NCBI GenBank assembly: GCA_023630585.1
Contig: CM042535.1
Coordinates: 34,936,899-35,000,898 of the forward strand
Direction: 5' to 3'
DNA length: 64,000 nucleotides
From: Cranoglanis bouderius
Lineage: Eukaryota > Chordata > Actinopteri > Siluriformes > Cranoglanididae
Translations under genes and position numbers: made by a program
The notes under the pieces: model-generated
Seen by the model: the letters and a program-made list of their open reading frames with translations, nothing else
What the model was told of the DNA's origin: nothing
Database searches by the model: none
In this document: one piece after another, positions 1 to 12,374 of the stretch
How the letters are laid out: each line of letters starts with the position of its first letter
Position numbering within the stretch: the first letter of the stretch is position 1

Positions 1-1477
1 TTTATATATGTATTTATAAATGCATCAATATGAAAATTATAGACTGATACTAATAGCCTGGGGTGTCTGAGTCTACAATTTTTGAATGAAGTTACACCAC
101 ACAAGTGGAATCATTTATTTTTTATGATAGTTCCTTACATTCCCTTGACTGAGAGTGTGTTTATGACATATTGAAAATGCATTTATTTTGTATTTAATAA
201 AAAAAAAAAAAGAAGCAACATTTTAAATTCACTGCTTTATTGTGTTTAGACACCTTGCTGTAAAAGTGCATTAAAATCTTAACTGCTGAAAAGATTTTAT
301 AATATAAGTGTAATGTGCGGTTATATGAGTTATATGAGGAAGGACGCAAGTGTGTAAAAGCGGTGTGATATTTATTAGAGGCAATCCATGAATTGTCCAT
401 TTATTAGAGGCAATCCATCATCGTTGTCCATACTTTACACGGAACTGGAACTAGAAAACAAGGTTTGCGCTTAAAGAGACAGAAAGGCGGTAAGACTTTG
501 CAACTAGACCCTGACACAACAGCATACAGGGCTGCTTCTGAACATTTGTGCGGCACTAAGTGACAACTCACTCAGTGGCCCCAGTCATATCATTTTATAT
601 GCAAGATTGAACAGAATTAAAATAAAAACAACCGAACAACCACTAGATACACAGGGAATTAAACGTTGAATTTGGTTTAAATATTTACCTGTGTGACTTA
701 CGGTTGGTTGTAATGCTGTCGACGCCAAAAAATATTTCCTTATAGACCATTAGGCTACTGTGGTCTTTATTAGCGGAGATTGTCTTTAAATTCAACAGGA
801 TACTGTTGTCATAGCTAGTAGTGATGAGCTAGCAACTTAACGTGTTAGCCTGACACATCGTATTCTGGATAGTAGCTAGCAGGTTAGAGAGGAACTTTTT
901 CTTGTTCAGTTACATCAACAAACGGAAGCAAGAAACCAGACAAATTGACTAAAATCAAATTAATTAGCATTAATTTATCATCTTCTGCTTTTAATCTTTT
1001 GTGTGTGTGTTTTTTTTAATTATTTTTATTTTTATTTTTTATATATATATTACCTTCCTATTCATTTCATATGCTAACTATATAAGGGTATGAGACAGCG
1101 GTGTTATATGGACATTTTTAACTATACTAAAAGAGAAATTTAGTATAGTCTATGTAGTATAGAATAAGCCACATAATTAGCTTACTTGACTGATTATCTC
1201 TTAAATGTGGTCCATACAGCAGCCATTTGTTTAGCACACAGCCCATGAGTTAAGCTTTGACTAGCGTAAAACAATTTGTGCTAGTTGTCGGCTGTTTCAG
1301 ATCAGTTATATATCAGGAATATCTGACAGTGACCTTGTGGCTGGTTCCCACAAGGAAAACTGAAAAACTCAAAGAGCCAATAGCTTTCCTTTTGGTTACT
1401 GAGGATAAGGTTAGGGTTAGATTTCGGTGTAGCATAGAGTTAATTCATAATTAAGTCAATGGAAGGTCCTCACAAGA

Positions 1478-1480
<3 letters not shown>

Positions 1481-1506
<26 letters not shown>
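1481..1506. repeat. (GT)13 microsatellite
   Basis: Uninterrupted GT dinucleotide run. The ORFs running through it are low-complexity artefacts. Confidence 0.95.
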
Positions 1507-1509
<3 letters not shown>

Positions 1510-1596
1510 TTTGAAATGAGTTGGCATCTGTGGAAGGATTTGATTTGCATTGGATTTAATAAAACCTTATGCTGTGGCAGTGAACTGACTTGGTAT

Positions 1597-1600
<4 letters not shown>

Positions 1601-1638
<38 letters not shown>
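1601..1638. repeat. (GT)19 microsatellite
   Basis: Uninterrupted GT dinucleotide run about 95 bp from the previous one. Confidence 0.95.
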
Positions 1639-1646
<8 letters not shown>

Positions 1647-1980
1647 AGCCATTTTCAGAGGCTTAGTAATGACTGGAGGTTTACCAAGAACCCTCTCTGC
1701 CTCTTCTCGTTCTCATTTTCTTGGTTGATTAAAATCTCCACCCCCTTGAGAAGAAAAGCAGAAACACACTTTCCCCCAGAGCAGCTGGAGTGCATGCACA
1801 TACCAGCCTTTCCAGGGCCCTTCATAATATTTACGATGGATATTGTAGTGGGCTTGGACAGGGCTTTGTGGGATAGAGTAGAGTGTGTGTTGCTGATTAA
1901 ACATTATTAGCAGGCAGCGTGACCTGCCACATGCATCACACATGCACGCAGATGCTACATACATACACAATGAGGCTGTA

Positions 1981-2040
1981 GGAGAGAGAGAGAGAGAGAG
2001 AGCAAGTGAGAGAGAGAGAGAGTGAGAGTGAGAGAGTGAG
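1981..2040. repeat. Interrupted GA microsatellite
   Basis: GA-rich repeat with CAAGT and TGAG interruptions. Confidence 0.9.
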
Positions 2041-2504
2041 TGTGAGTCGTAAGATTAGAGGGAATTGGGCCAAAGCTCGAGATGCAATAACTCCAGACCT
2101 TAGCTCAAAGGCCATAATTATGCTCCCAGACAGAGGAAGACAGATGCTTTTAGAAGCCTAGGCCCATTTTGAGCAGGTGTCAAAGAAATAATAGACAAAT
2201 GCATGAGTGTTAATATGTAGACTTCATTTTCCAGCTATGTAGAGGGTTATATTTGTTAATGGCGCTGGCGGGATTTAAATGAAAGCATCTGCAATTACTA
2301 CAATAATAATTAGCCATTTTAAAGTGATAGCGGATATTCAGCCGAAGTCATTTACATTCGTCTTCAACTCGGTTATGCTTTGCACTTAATTAACCGCAAG
2401 CTGTGAAAAACAACACTTTCTATTCCTCTGAACCTAAATTACAGCTCGTGTGGCATTTGCATTTTTTGTCACTGTTTATTCCACAAAGCATTTTTAAAAA
2501 CTAA

Positions 2505-2662
2505 TATGGCAAAATATGCTTTTATCCAAAGTGTCCTGTGGATAAGTTGAAGGTTAAAGGCTTTGCTTAAGGGCCCAAACAGTGGTTCTCTGGCAACCCT
2601 GGGATTTGAAGCAACAATCTTCCAGGCGCTAATGGATAACCTTAGACACTCAACTTCCACTG
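2505..2662 (-). repeat. tRNA-derived SINE copy, degraded
   Basis: It opens with the teleost SINE tail motif CTTTTATCCAAAG. It continues through CTTAAGGGCCCAAACAGTGG and ends near a decayed B-box region (GGGATTTGAAGCAACAATC). These match, in reverse, the body and tRNA-like head of the SINE at 24759-25060. Confidence 0.55.
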
Positions 2663-2931
2663 CTCAAGGACTTTTTTTTTTTTTTTTTTTTCCTTTTTTA
2701 AATTCTGGATGTATCTTGTCAGAAAATTCAAATGCTCAATGACAGGGCACATAGCAATGGTGGTAGAAAGGCTGACATTAAGATGACACGTAAAATAATT
2801 TGCTACCGGCCACTTTGGTGCGTATCTTTGGTGCTTGCTGCTGCTTGAAAGTGTATTATACAGTCAATATTGGTGGGACGTCTCAAAAACATGCACATTT
2901 TCTTCACGCAGCTTGATGTTCTCCTGTCAGT

Positions 2932-3361
2932 AGCTATGTTTTGAATTCAAAATTGGAATATCGCATGAAACATTTGCGAATAAAGCACCGTTTCCATCCA
3001 ATGTGTTCAAGAGAACAACATCGTCACTTCTGGGTAAACTGGCTCAACTCGCTCTCTGCCATTTTTACTTTTCTGAGCCAATTATCCAATCACATGATTT
3101 GTTGATGCAAAGTCACGTGACTTTTTTTTTTCTTCGATGCGCATGGAGGAATTTATTCGATAAATGCGTTTCCATGGTAGCTTATGCGCATGTCTTCTTA
3201 TCGAATATAAAAATGATCCGCCTCAATCGAGCGCAAAGTTTTTTATGCGCATTTTGGAGATTTTACTCGCATCTGGTGTTTCCACCCAACGTTTTTATTT
3301 ATTTATTTTTTTTAATGCGATATCCCAAAATTTGCATCAAAATACGTGGATGGAAACATAG
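2932..3361. mobile_element. Palindromic MITE-like element (about 430 bp)
   Basis: The left end begins AGCTATGTTTTGAATTC and runs into a GGAATATCGCAT motif. The right end, read in reverse, begins AGCTATGTTTCCATCCACG and runs into GGGATATCGCATT. This gives imperfect terminal inverted repeats of roughly 40-50 bp. The interior has further TGCGCAT and TTCGAT-type repeats on both strands. No transposase is encoded; the 128-residue ORF inside is judged fortuitous. Confidence 0.55.
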
Positions 3362-5133
3362 CTGGTGTGAAGATGTACAGCAGATATGACCAAACAGGAT
3401 CACGTGACACAACAGATAATGGCCACAAATGGCTAGTCAGTGGTGTTGTGGGTCTAAGTCCACCCTAAAACACATGAAATATTACCGTTTGTCTGTTGCA
3501 CCGATGTCACAAGGGAACAAATCTAGTGCAGTTACAACAACATTTAATAGTCGCACCAATCTGAAACATAAGATACAACTAGTCAAGTGGAAAAAGTGCT
3601 TGAAATGTACTTTAGAACAGCTGTACGAACCCTGGGTGACACAGTTTATCATATTAATTATCTAATGTGCTTCCTGACACTCTCTGTCATTTTCATAAAT
3701 TAGCCAGACAACATCCTGTAGCCACTCAAGATTACATCTGTAAGACTTGATAATGACGTTAATGGTATGGTATTATTATGGGCTTTTTTCACCCCCATCC
3801 AATTCATTAGGCTAAAGATCTAGATCTAGATGTGTTGCACTGTCATCTGTTCTTTCTTCTTGAGGCTTCTTCCCCAAGCGCTGGCGGCACACGCCAAATA
3901 GTGAGAACAGATCAAGACTTACACAATTAACTGCAACTACCATGGCAACTGTGACTCATTAGGAAGACATACTAACCCATGTAAGAATACGCTCTCGTCA
4001 TACAGCCCCCAATGACGTCAGTGACTGTCATTTTGCGTTAACCCTGTCCACAACCCCTCCGGGATTTTCGCGTCTTTTAAACGACCCAATTATAGAGAAC
4101 CCACTGTCAGCGAACTCAACCCCAAATCATGCGGAACTGCGAAAACCCCCAAACAATTCCAATTCTAATCACGTTAAACCACTGCAAAGAGGAAGACAAT
4201 GAGAGATTAAATGGGGTGGATGAGATACAGAGAGACAAACACACACCACCATACCGTGACAATTCAGAACGGCTGAATTCCTGCGTGTCCAGGAGAAAAT
4301 TAGCCAACAGCATAAGACCTGTTAATAAATACTCTTATCTGTGAGTCCTGCTGTGTAGTTGCTCTAAATAACAAGAGCCTCTGCCAAACAAACTGAAGAG
4401 AACTGATTCAGTCATTTTGAGATTCTGGAACTGGACCGACAGATTGATGAAACAAGAGCGGAGGAGGATAAAGGGCTCTCAGAGACTCTCATTAAAACAC
4501 ACACAGACACACACACACACACACACATAAATTCACAGGTAAAATCCACCCTGAATGACTTGCATATCAATCCTTAGAATTACCAAGTGATCTTCAATCA
4601 AGAGGATTTATTTTTGAATGAATTTCTGAGTTAGGTTTTTAAGTTTACACTTTGTTCATCAACATGTTGTTTCAATTTCATTTTGGTAAACAGTTTCCTA
4701 CACTCCCCACAATGCACAATGAGCACGATGCAGCAGCCCTTTAGTCCTTTAGTCTGTCCAGACGTCACCTCCTCGTCTGTACACTCCACTCAAACAGATC
4801 AGCTCCCAAAGCTTGAACGTTCATGCTAATGCCACGTCAACGCCATCACGCTTGTCATCTCGTAGATCGCTAACCATAATTGTGTTGTGTAGCTGCATTG
4901 CATTCTGTAACTTTGAGTCTCTACTACTTCTACACTGGATTTCTCATTAATATGACACTGAACCAACACCAGCCAACAAATCGCTAAGCACATTACAAAT
5001 ATTTAAATATAAACATAAGTAATTTCTTTCAGTATATGATTAATATATACCATTAAAATAATATATCTTCACCTTTTCTCTCTTTCTCATTCTACCACTT
5101 TTCTCCTTTTCTGTGACTCCACCCCCCCCCCAG

Positions 5134-5550
5134 ATCTATGTCCGTCTGAGGCAGCGGAAGAGTGTGATGGAGCGAATGCGTGAGAACAAGTACCGCAGCC
5201 ACGAGACAAAGCGCATCAACGTCATGCTGTTCTCCATCGTGGTGGCCTTCGCTATCTGCTGGCTGCCACTCAACGTCTTCAACGCTGTCGTTGACTGGAA
5301 CCACGAAGCGACCATGAACTGCACCCACAACCCCCTGTTCTTGCTGTGCCACCTGACTGCCATGTGCTCCATCTGCATCAACCCCATCTTCTACGGCTTC
5401 CTGAACCGCAACTTCCAGCGCGACCTGCAGTCCTTCCGGCTCTGCAAGAGGCTTTCTACAAGAGAGGAAGAATACGACACCGTCGCCATGTCCACCGTCC
5501 ACAGTGACCTGTCCAAAGTGTCTCTGAAACTTAGCAGCTCAGATATCTAG
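5134..5550 (+). CDS. npy1r: Neuropeptide Y receptor Y1, last coding exon (ICL3 to C-terminus)
   Basis: Class A GPCR for NPY and peptide YY at the plasma membrane; the Y1 subtype couples to Gi. The exon encodes 138 residues and ends at TAG (5548-5550). It starts after a C-rich tract ending in CAG at 5131-5133, in phase 0. The sequence reads as follows: basic third intracellular loop (IYVRLRQRKS), TM6 with CWLP, a third extracellular loop with DWNHE, TM7 with the NPxxY-type NPIFYGF, helix 8 (FLNRNFQRDL) and a nearby Cys that could be palmitoylated. The tail is Ser/Thr-rich. The wording matches Y1 rather than Y2, Y5 or the intronless Y8 subtypes. The family has an intron just after TM5, which fits this exon start. 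The partner exon for residues up to TM5 is not in the window, so the gene is incomplete here. Confidence 0.92.
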   Translation: MYVRLRQRKSVMERMRENKYRSHETKRINVMLFSIVVAFAICWLPLNVFNAVVDWNHEATMNCTHNPLFLLCHLTAMCSICINPIFYGFLNRNFQRDLQSFRLCKRLSTREEEYDTVAMSTVHSDLSKVSLKLSSSDI

Positions 5551-6160
5551 GAGAAGCTCTCGAGGTGCAGCTCTTTGGGCACTACGTCATTTGGGTGCCA
5601 CCAGAAAGGGGCAAGATACTACAATGTGAATGCGGTCGTGTCCGACGATGATCACATCCTAAGCAAGAAATACCGTGAAATATCATGTAAGATGGAGACC
5701 CTGAAAGAATACAAAGGTTCACTGGGACAGCTTAGGACTTTAAGTAAGTAGTTGAAGCCTTCCAGTGTTTTCCATCTCGGAAAACGAATGGAAAAATTCA
5801 AGATAAAGGACTCCCCTTGGAGAAAAAAAAAAGTTGGTTTGAATGTCAGTCCTCTAGAGATGCTCGAAATATAGGAGTGGATTTAAATGTAGGAAATCAC
5901 GATTATTGGATTTTACTGAACAATATCTGGTTGAGTTGCAAGGCTACTGAGTTAAAATAGGAATAGATTTATTGCAGACTAGTCTTTAGTTTACATGGAA
6001 TTTTATATATCAGTTCTGCGTTTTTTTAAATACCAATATTGGTTTTACTGTAACCAAATCATCAGAACAGAGTTACCACAGAGCTTGTTATACACTCATG
6101 AATGTTACTGGTTTATATTTATTGATTCTTATAACCAATTTAGAATAAATAAAAAAAAGA
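5551..6160 (+). other. npy1r: Probable npy1r 3' UTR
   Basis: Non-coding AT-rich sequence follows the npy1r stop without a recognisable repeat until the Tc1-like element at 6.4 kb. Two overlapping AATAAA hexamers at 6144-6153 are the first clear polyadenylation candidates. The true 3' end is inferred; transcript data would settle it. Confidence 0.45.
6144..6153 (+). promoter_or_regulatory. npy1r: Candidate polyadenylation signals (overlapping AATAAA)
   Basis: AATAAATAAA lies about 600 bp past the npy1r stop. The downstream region is AT- and GT-rich. It is a plausible but unproven cleavage signal. Confidence 0.4.
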
Positions 6161-6396
6161 GAGTTAGATTTAGAAAGACAGTTGATTGTAAGAAAAAAAC
6201 AAAAACAAAATACTATGTGTTTGTCTACTGTGACCAGCTATGAATGTAAATGACATGAGTTTGGTATTGTAATTGTTTAGAAGTGTTCATTCTTGACAGT
6301 AATGTTATTTAGAGCAATGTGGTCCGAGTACTTTAATATTCTAGAGTTATTCATTTGTATAATCATGATACTTACAGTACAGAGATGTTTAATGTA

Positions 6397-7321
6397 CACT
6401 CACTGGTGACTAATACTAGGAGGACTCAGTTCTTCATGGCATTCCTTTGAGATTCTGGTCTATGGTGATTGATCTATGAAGGCACATTCATGCAGCAACC
6501 TTCATGTTCTACCACATCCCAAAAGTGCTGTACTGGATTCAGATCTAGTGACTGTGTCATCATTTTCATGGAACCAGTTTGGGACTTTGAGACATGGCGC
6601 ATTATCATGCTGGAAGCAGCCATTACAATGTAAGGTGGTAAATTGTGGTCATAAAAGGGATGCACATTGTCAGCAACAGTATTCAGACAGGCTGTGGCAT
6701 TTAAACAATACACGATTGGTATAAAGGGACCTAATGTGTGCCAGGAAAACATTCCGCACACCATTACACCACCACCACCAGCCTGAACTGTTGATACAAG
6801 GCAGGTTGGGTTGGTGGATTCATGCTGAAGTTCTAAACCTACCATCTGAGCAGAAATCGAGATTCATCAAACCAAACAATGTTCAACTGTCCAGTTTCGG
6901 TGAGCCTTTGGCCACAGATTTCTCTTCACTGGTCTTCTACTGTTGTAGCCCATCCACCTCAAGTTTAAGGTGTTGTGCATTCTGAGATGCTTTTCTGCTC
7001 ACCACAGTTGTGAAAAGTTACCATAGCCTTCCTGTCAGTTCGAACCAATCTGACCATTCTCCTCTGACCCAAGGCGTTTCTGCCCAACTGCTGCTCAACA
7101 GCCATTCTGTGTAAACGCTATAGACTGTTGTGCATGAAAGTCCCAGGAAATCAGCAGTTTCTAAAATAAAGCAGTCTAATCTGGCACCAACCACAATTCC
7201 ACGGTCAAATTTCCCCCTATTCTGATGTTTGATATGAACATGCTGCCGCATGATTGGCTGATTGGATAACTGCATGAATAAGCAGGTGTACAGGTGTTCC
7301 TAATACAGTGACTAGTGAGCG
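6397..7321 (-). mobile_element. Tc1/mariner-like element, decayed
   Basis: The left end CACTCACTGGTGACTAATAC and the reverse complement of the right end CGCTCACTAGTCACTGTATT form imperfect terminal inverted repeats, with TA just left of the left end. On the - strand, 6474-6845 encodes transposase-like motifs (NTVADNVHPF, LDLNPVQHFWDVVE). The stretch 7018-7275 encodes parts of the N-terminal region in another frame. At about 925 bp against the usual 1.6 kb of autonomous Tc1 elements, the copy is deleted and frameshifted. Related fragments lie at 10.34, 51.1 and 57.0 kb. Confidence 0.8.
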
Positions 7322-7757
7322 AATATTTCGTACTTGGGACCATATTCAGGTAACTTTTTGGGTATAGAAGTGTAGTGAATTCAGCACTTGCATTTTGATT
7401 AGATTCAAATACTATTTATTTAAGACTAGTCTTAAACAGTAATGCGTAAAGTATATTGCAGGCTTATGTGGTATAATTTAGGTATTTATAAACAGAATCA
7501 TTGTGCATATTGTGAATTTCAGTGTGTGAAACCATGTCTTTCTGTTTCTATTTATTTATTTTTTCTTTTATAAATGATCAAAACCAGTTAATTGGATAGG
7601 ACCAATTATTTAAAAAGTATCATTAGTGATGTTTTAAATATGATATGCTGATTTAGGGAGCACTTTAACCTTGCCACAAGAGCTTAATGATACTTTTTCT
7701 CCAACGTGCCACAATACAGACAATCATGTATGACGGATTTTTTCAGAGGGTAGACAC

Positions 7758-7760
<3 letters not shown>

Positions 7761-7812
<52 letters not shown>
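7761..7812. repeat. (GT)26 microsatellite
   Basis: Uninterrupted dinucleotide run. Confidence 0.95.
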
Positions 7813-7815
<3 letters not shown>

Positions 7816-8424
7816 AGGCTGTAAGCCTCATGAATTTGACATTAAATGCTTCTTCCTACATGCGCATACAAGCAAGTCAGCTGTTCTGAATTAGGGTGAT
7901 ATTATTTTTAGGCACAGAACAGATTAAATCTATGGCTTACAGCGTGATTTGATTAAAATATTTCCTAATTAGCTGCAATTTGTCTAATTATGTCTACATG
8001 CAAGATCATAGGATATCAGAATATTATAAAACATGCACTGCGTCAAAGTTTTTAATGGAAGTGTACAGGCGGGGCACAGTTCCAGAGGTGGAAGTAGTCT
8101 ATAATATAAGTCCATACAGTATTGACAGTGCTCTTGAGTTAACCTATTAAAGTACTTGCAGTAGAATTGAAACTCATTTTCATCTCTGGTCTGTTGTCCA
8201 GATTTATTTTTCTATGGTACAATTCGGTAGCTTTTACTCCAGTGTAGATTTCCTGTGGACTATATAATGATGTTCTATGGCTCTTCGAACCATTTTGATT
8301 ATATAGTCTCTATATGACTCGACGTTACTGATATCTCTCATTGTGTCAAATTCACACAGGTGGAGTTTAATAAAGAATTTCTCTTTAGATCCCTTTTTAG
8401 TGTTGTATATCTATTCTTCCATAG

Positions 8425-8428
<4 letters not shown>

Positions 8429-8464
<36 letters not shown>
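8429..8464. repeat. (AC)18 microsatellite
   Basis: Uninterrupted dinucleotide run. Confidence 0.95.
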
Positions 8465-8467
<3 letters not shown>

Positions 8468-8594
8468 CCATCTTAAAGTTAACCATCAAATGTTAATTCA
8501 CAATAATTCACAATGTGACCATGATCTCAAGACATTTACTTTACAGATTAACCACTGACCTCTGAACTCCAACCCTCAGCGTTTAAATGCCAGG

Positions 8595-8595
<1 letters not shown>

Positions 8596-8659
<64 letters not shown>
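8596..8659. repeat. (AC)32 microsatellite
   Basis: Uninterrupted dinucleotide run, among the longest in the window. Confidence 0.95.
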
Positions 8660-8883
8660 CAGCAAGGTTTGGATTTCAGCATGTTGAGTAAATAGCTTGG
8701 ATTGGTGGTTATGAGAGACATCAACCCTTCTATCCTGATTTCCCACATCATATGTTAAATAGTATTGTAATAAAAATGAGTACATATTTATATATAACTC
8801 CATATACAGTATAAAGCAGCACTTTAACTGAAAATACATTTTGAAGGCATCTACGGTGGCCCGTAAGCGCAATATAAATTAGC

Positions 8884-9435
8884 AAACCAAAAACGTAACC
8901 GCAAAACCACAATCACCACAACAATTGTGGAAATGCAACAGCAAAATACATCAAAATGGAAAAGATTGGTCCTTATTGAACATCACATGCTTGTCGCTGA
9001 TTTGCTGCAGGCGTCCGTCAATCTGAGAAGATGGAAAGAATGCAGGATGTCTGTAATAAGTGGAAATATGAGCCGAAGTGAATCTGAAGCTCTTATTAAG
9101 TGTCCGTATGATGTTCATTTAGATATGCTGTCAACTCTGAAAGCCATTAATATGAGAGTATGAGAACGCTTATAACCTGTCTAAAGGAAGTCGGATTATT
9201 CAGATTATGCATTAAAATGACATAAGTAAGATGGCATTGAATGATATTCGCAAGGCTAATAGACAGAAAAAGTGCCATTTTTTCAAACCTGTGATAGTCA
9301 TATACCGTATCCAGTCAGCACCATGTACTGTATATGATGTTCCCTAAGGACCTGCCCTTTCCGTTTCGAGTTAATGTTGATGCGTTTTTGGTTTTGCTGT
9401 TGCTTTTTTTGATTTGCGGTTGCGTTTTTAGTTAC
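8884..9435. mobile_element. MITE-like element with inverted termini
   Basis: The left end carries ACCAAAAACGTAACCGCAAA. The right end in reverse complement carries AACTAAAAACGCAACCGCAA, followed by a second AGCAACAGCAAAACC motif that also occurs at the left. This gives imperfect inverted repeats about 550 bp apart. No transposase was seen. Confidence 0.45.
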
Positions 9436-10339
9436 AAAGATATCCCTGAACCGAATAGATGGAAAGTGCCAATATTTCTCATGACAAAAGATGTACCATG
9501 AGTACTTTGCCATCTATCATACCTCGTATAACCAGATCACGCAGATATACATTTTGCCAGAGATCATTTCAGTGATGCTCCTAAGAGCACTTTAAAAGTT
9601 CTAATGAGTGAATTGTGCATACTGTATATAGTATACATCAACTATTTTCTACATTCAAATGGCCCTTGAAAATGTCTAACTCTACCATTATGGCCTCTTT
9701 TGATCTTCCTCTTGTTTGTTCAGGATCAATGTATCCAGGCTGTGCTTATGGAGAGAAAAGAATGCCTTTTAACAGATTAAATGCTCACCTATAAAAATAA
9801 AAAAAATAAAAAAAACAAACATGAAGGACTAATCCAGTGTGCCATAGAGATGGAGACTGAGGTTGTGTATTACACGGAAAGTTAGAAGAATTTGGTCAAA
9901 TTACTAAATTCCGAACTGCGACACAAAATGTCGTATTTGTTCCTCTCATAATCCACAAGAACACACAAAATAGTCAAGGAGAAGGATGGAGGCAGAGAGA
10001 GAGAGAGCAAGAGAAGCAATAAGCAAAAGAGACGCTGAGAGCAACAACAAAAAAAAAAAGTAAATATAAATAGAAAAACTGAATAGGGGATTAGGGAATG
10101 GGGACACAGAGCTATGGAAAAGAGGAATCTTGTGAAACAAATAAGATGGGAAATTCTGGGTGAGTTGTTGCCTTCCTCTTCACCTTTCTGGGGTATTTGA
10201 AGATGCTCCGAACTGTGTGACATAGCATCCTACCCCAGGAGAATTTGAATATCAATTTCAGAACCAAGATAGACTAAGAAAATAATATTGCGCTTTATTG
10301 TATATTACAATATTACAAAGATGGGGGGAAAAAAGACCA
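9436..10339. other. Intergenic, nothing recognised
   Basis: AT-rich sequence. The 113-residue ORF on the - strand around 9.9-10.2 kb is low-complexity Leu/Phe/Ser from purine-rich DNA and has no recognisable domain. Confidence 0.5.
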
Positions 10340-10640
10340 GACAAAATCTTCATCTGTCCAGTTTCGGTGAGCCCACTGCAGTCACAGATTCTTGTTCTTG
10401 GCTGTCAGTTCCTGAATTGAACCATCCAATGTGGTCTTCTGCTCTTGTAGTGCATCTGCCTCAAGATTTGACATTAGATGTTACGCAGTCTGAGATGCTT
10501 TTCTGTTCACCATGGTTGTAAAGCGTTGTTATTTGGGTTACTGTAGCCTTTCTGTCAGCTCGCACCAGTCTAGCCATTCTCCTCTGACTGCTCTCAACAA
10601 CGTGTTACCATCTGCAGAACCGCTATCTATCGGATGTTTT
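10340..10640 (-). mobile_element. Tc1-like element fragment
   Basis: The motif CTGTCCAGTTTCGGTGAGCC and the following 250 bp match the middle of the element at 6397-7321 (from about 6890 onward). Neither terminal repeat is present. Confidence 0.65.
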
Positions 10641-10930
10641 TTTTTTCTTCTTCTTTTCTTCCCACACTCATTGTTTTTCATTCTGATGTGAACATTAAAT
10701 GAGCTTGATCTGCATGATTTTATGCATTGTGCTGCTGCATCAACCCCATCAACCAGAATTCCAGCCTTGTGAGATGTGAGCTACTAGGCCTGGTGTGAAT
10801 TTGAAATGTTATTGGTTTAGCGTGAAAACATTTTATTTCACTTCATCACTTTGTCTTTTCAGTCTCCATATACATCACTCTGTCCTTTCTTTTTGTCCTT
10901 CATTTTGTTTTCATTTTGCATTTGCATTTC

Positions 10931-10958
10931 GCCCCCCGCCCCCCCGCCCCCCGCCCCA
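10931..10958. repeat. C-rich (CCCCCCG) short tandem tract
   Basis: GCCCCCCGCCCCCCCGCCCC-type sequence, an isolated GC-rich tract in AT-rich DNA. Confidence 0.7.
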
Positions 10959-11399
10959 GTGTTCCGTCTTTGGACAGAATGAACACCATTATAATGTACC
11001 CTCACTGATTTTAGCAAACTGATTCATTGCTTGACAAACAGTCATGTAGGAGTATTTATTTTAAGTACTAACTAAAATAGATTAGAGTGCTGCTCCACTG
11101 TTTTTGGCATCCTGCATCAGTCTTTAAGGCTGCATGAGTTTAAAAACAAAGCATTGTCACATGCTTTATGTGGCAGGACTCAGTATAATCCAAAAAAAAA
11201 AAAAAAAAAAAGGAAAAAAAAAATGGACAAGACCATACTAGTAATGCAGCTACATACTGTATACACAGAAGCTCAATGTCAAATGATGCAGATCACAGAC
11301 TAAATGAATTGATTGTGTTTGCTTTGATGAGCGGTTTTATGTTGCAACCTTAAGGCTGCTCGATGACAAATTCAATTAATGACAAACGACACTTTAATA

Positions 11400-12374
11400 T
11401 ACACTGATATGCAACAATCAGCCATAACATTAAAACCACCTGCCTAATATTGTGTAGGTCCCCCTTGTGCCACCAAAACAGCTCTGACCCACCAAGGCAT
11501 GGACTCCACAAGACCTCTGAAGGTGTGCTGTGGTATCTGGCACCAAGACCTTAGCATCAGATACTTTAAGTCCTGTAAGTTATGAGGTGGGTCCTCCAGG
11601 GATCGGACCTGTTAGCACTTCCCACAGACGCTTGATCGCATTGAGATCTGGGGAATTTGGAGGCTCTTTGTCATGTTCCTCAAACCATTCCTGAACATTT
11701 TTTGCAGTGTGGCAGGGAGCATTATCCTGCTGAAAGAGGCCAATGCCATTAGGGAATACCATTGCCATGAAGGGGTGTACTTGGTCTGCAACAATGTTTA
11801 GGTAGGTGGTACGTGTCACAGTAACATCCACATGAATGGGTTTCCCAGCAGAACATTGCCCAGAGCATCACACTGCCTCCGCCGGCTTGCCTTCTTCTCA
11901 TAGTGCATCCTGGTGTCATCTCTTCCCCAGGTAAGCAACGCACACGCACCCGGGCCATCCACATGATGTAAAAGAAAATGTGATTCATCAGAACAGGCCA
12001 CCTTCTTCCATTGCTCCATGGTCCAGTTCTTTCATAGCCAGCATTAACTTTTTCAGCAATTTGTGCTACAGTAGCTCTTCTGTGGGATCGGACCAGACGG
12101 GTTAGCCATCGCTCCCCACGCACATCAGTGAGCCTTGGGCGCCCATGACCCTGTCGTCAGTTCACTTTTGTCCTTCCTTGGACCACTTTTGGTAGCTGTT
12201 TGGCCCTTGTCAAAGTCGCTCAGATCCTTACGCTTCCCCATTTTTCCTGCTTCCAACACATCAATTTAGAGAACTGACTGTTTACTTGCTGCCTAATATA
12301 TCTCCCCCTTGACAGGTGCCACTGTAACGAGATAATCAATGTTATTCACGTCACCTGTCAGTGGTTTTAATGTA
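11400..12374 (-). mobile_element. Tc1/mariner-like element with inactivated transposase
   Basis: The left terminus carries CATAACATTAAAACCACCTG. The right terminus in reverse carries ACATTAAAACCACTGACAGG, so terminal inverted repeats are present, the outer right part being lost. On the - strand, 11580-12123 encodes a Tc1 transposase in broken frames: HTH-region residues, then LNIVADQVHPFM, then the second catalytic block QQDNAPCHTA, then SPDLNAIKRLW. In the family the last block has Glu (NPIE) as third catalytic acid; here Lys occupies that place. A frameshift near 11.75-11.83 kb separates the halves. Confidence 0.85.

Larger units (their letters stand above)
1..5133 (+). other. npy1r: Presumed npy1r intron, no coding exon seen
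   Basis: This stretch lies directly 5' of the receptor exon and should be intron, because the exon begins at a splice acceptor. Both strands were scanned for the missing N-terminal to TM5 part of a Y1 receptor and none was found. It contains GT and GA microsatellites, a SINE copy near 2.5 kb and a palindromic MITE near 2.9-3.4 kb. That it is intron is an inference from the acceptor and from the known Y1 gene structure. Confidence 0.5.
7322..8883. other. Intergenic DNA with three long dinucleotide repeats
   Basis: No coding potential was recognised. It carries the TG tract 7761-7812 and two CA tracts, 8429-8464 and 8596-8659, in otherwise unremarkable AT-rich sequence. Confidence 0.6.

Noticed and set aside
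3003..3389. 128-residue + strand ORF
   Set aside because: It lies inside a palindromic MITE and reads across its repeated TGCGCAT words.
5092..5502. 136-residue antisense ORF over the npy1r exon
   Set aside because: It is the complement of a strongly coding GPCR exon and has no motif of its own.
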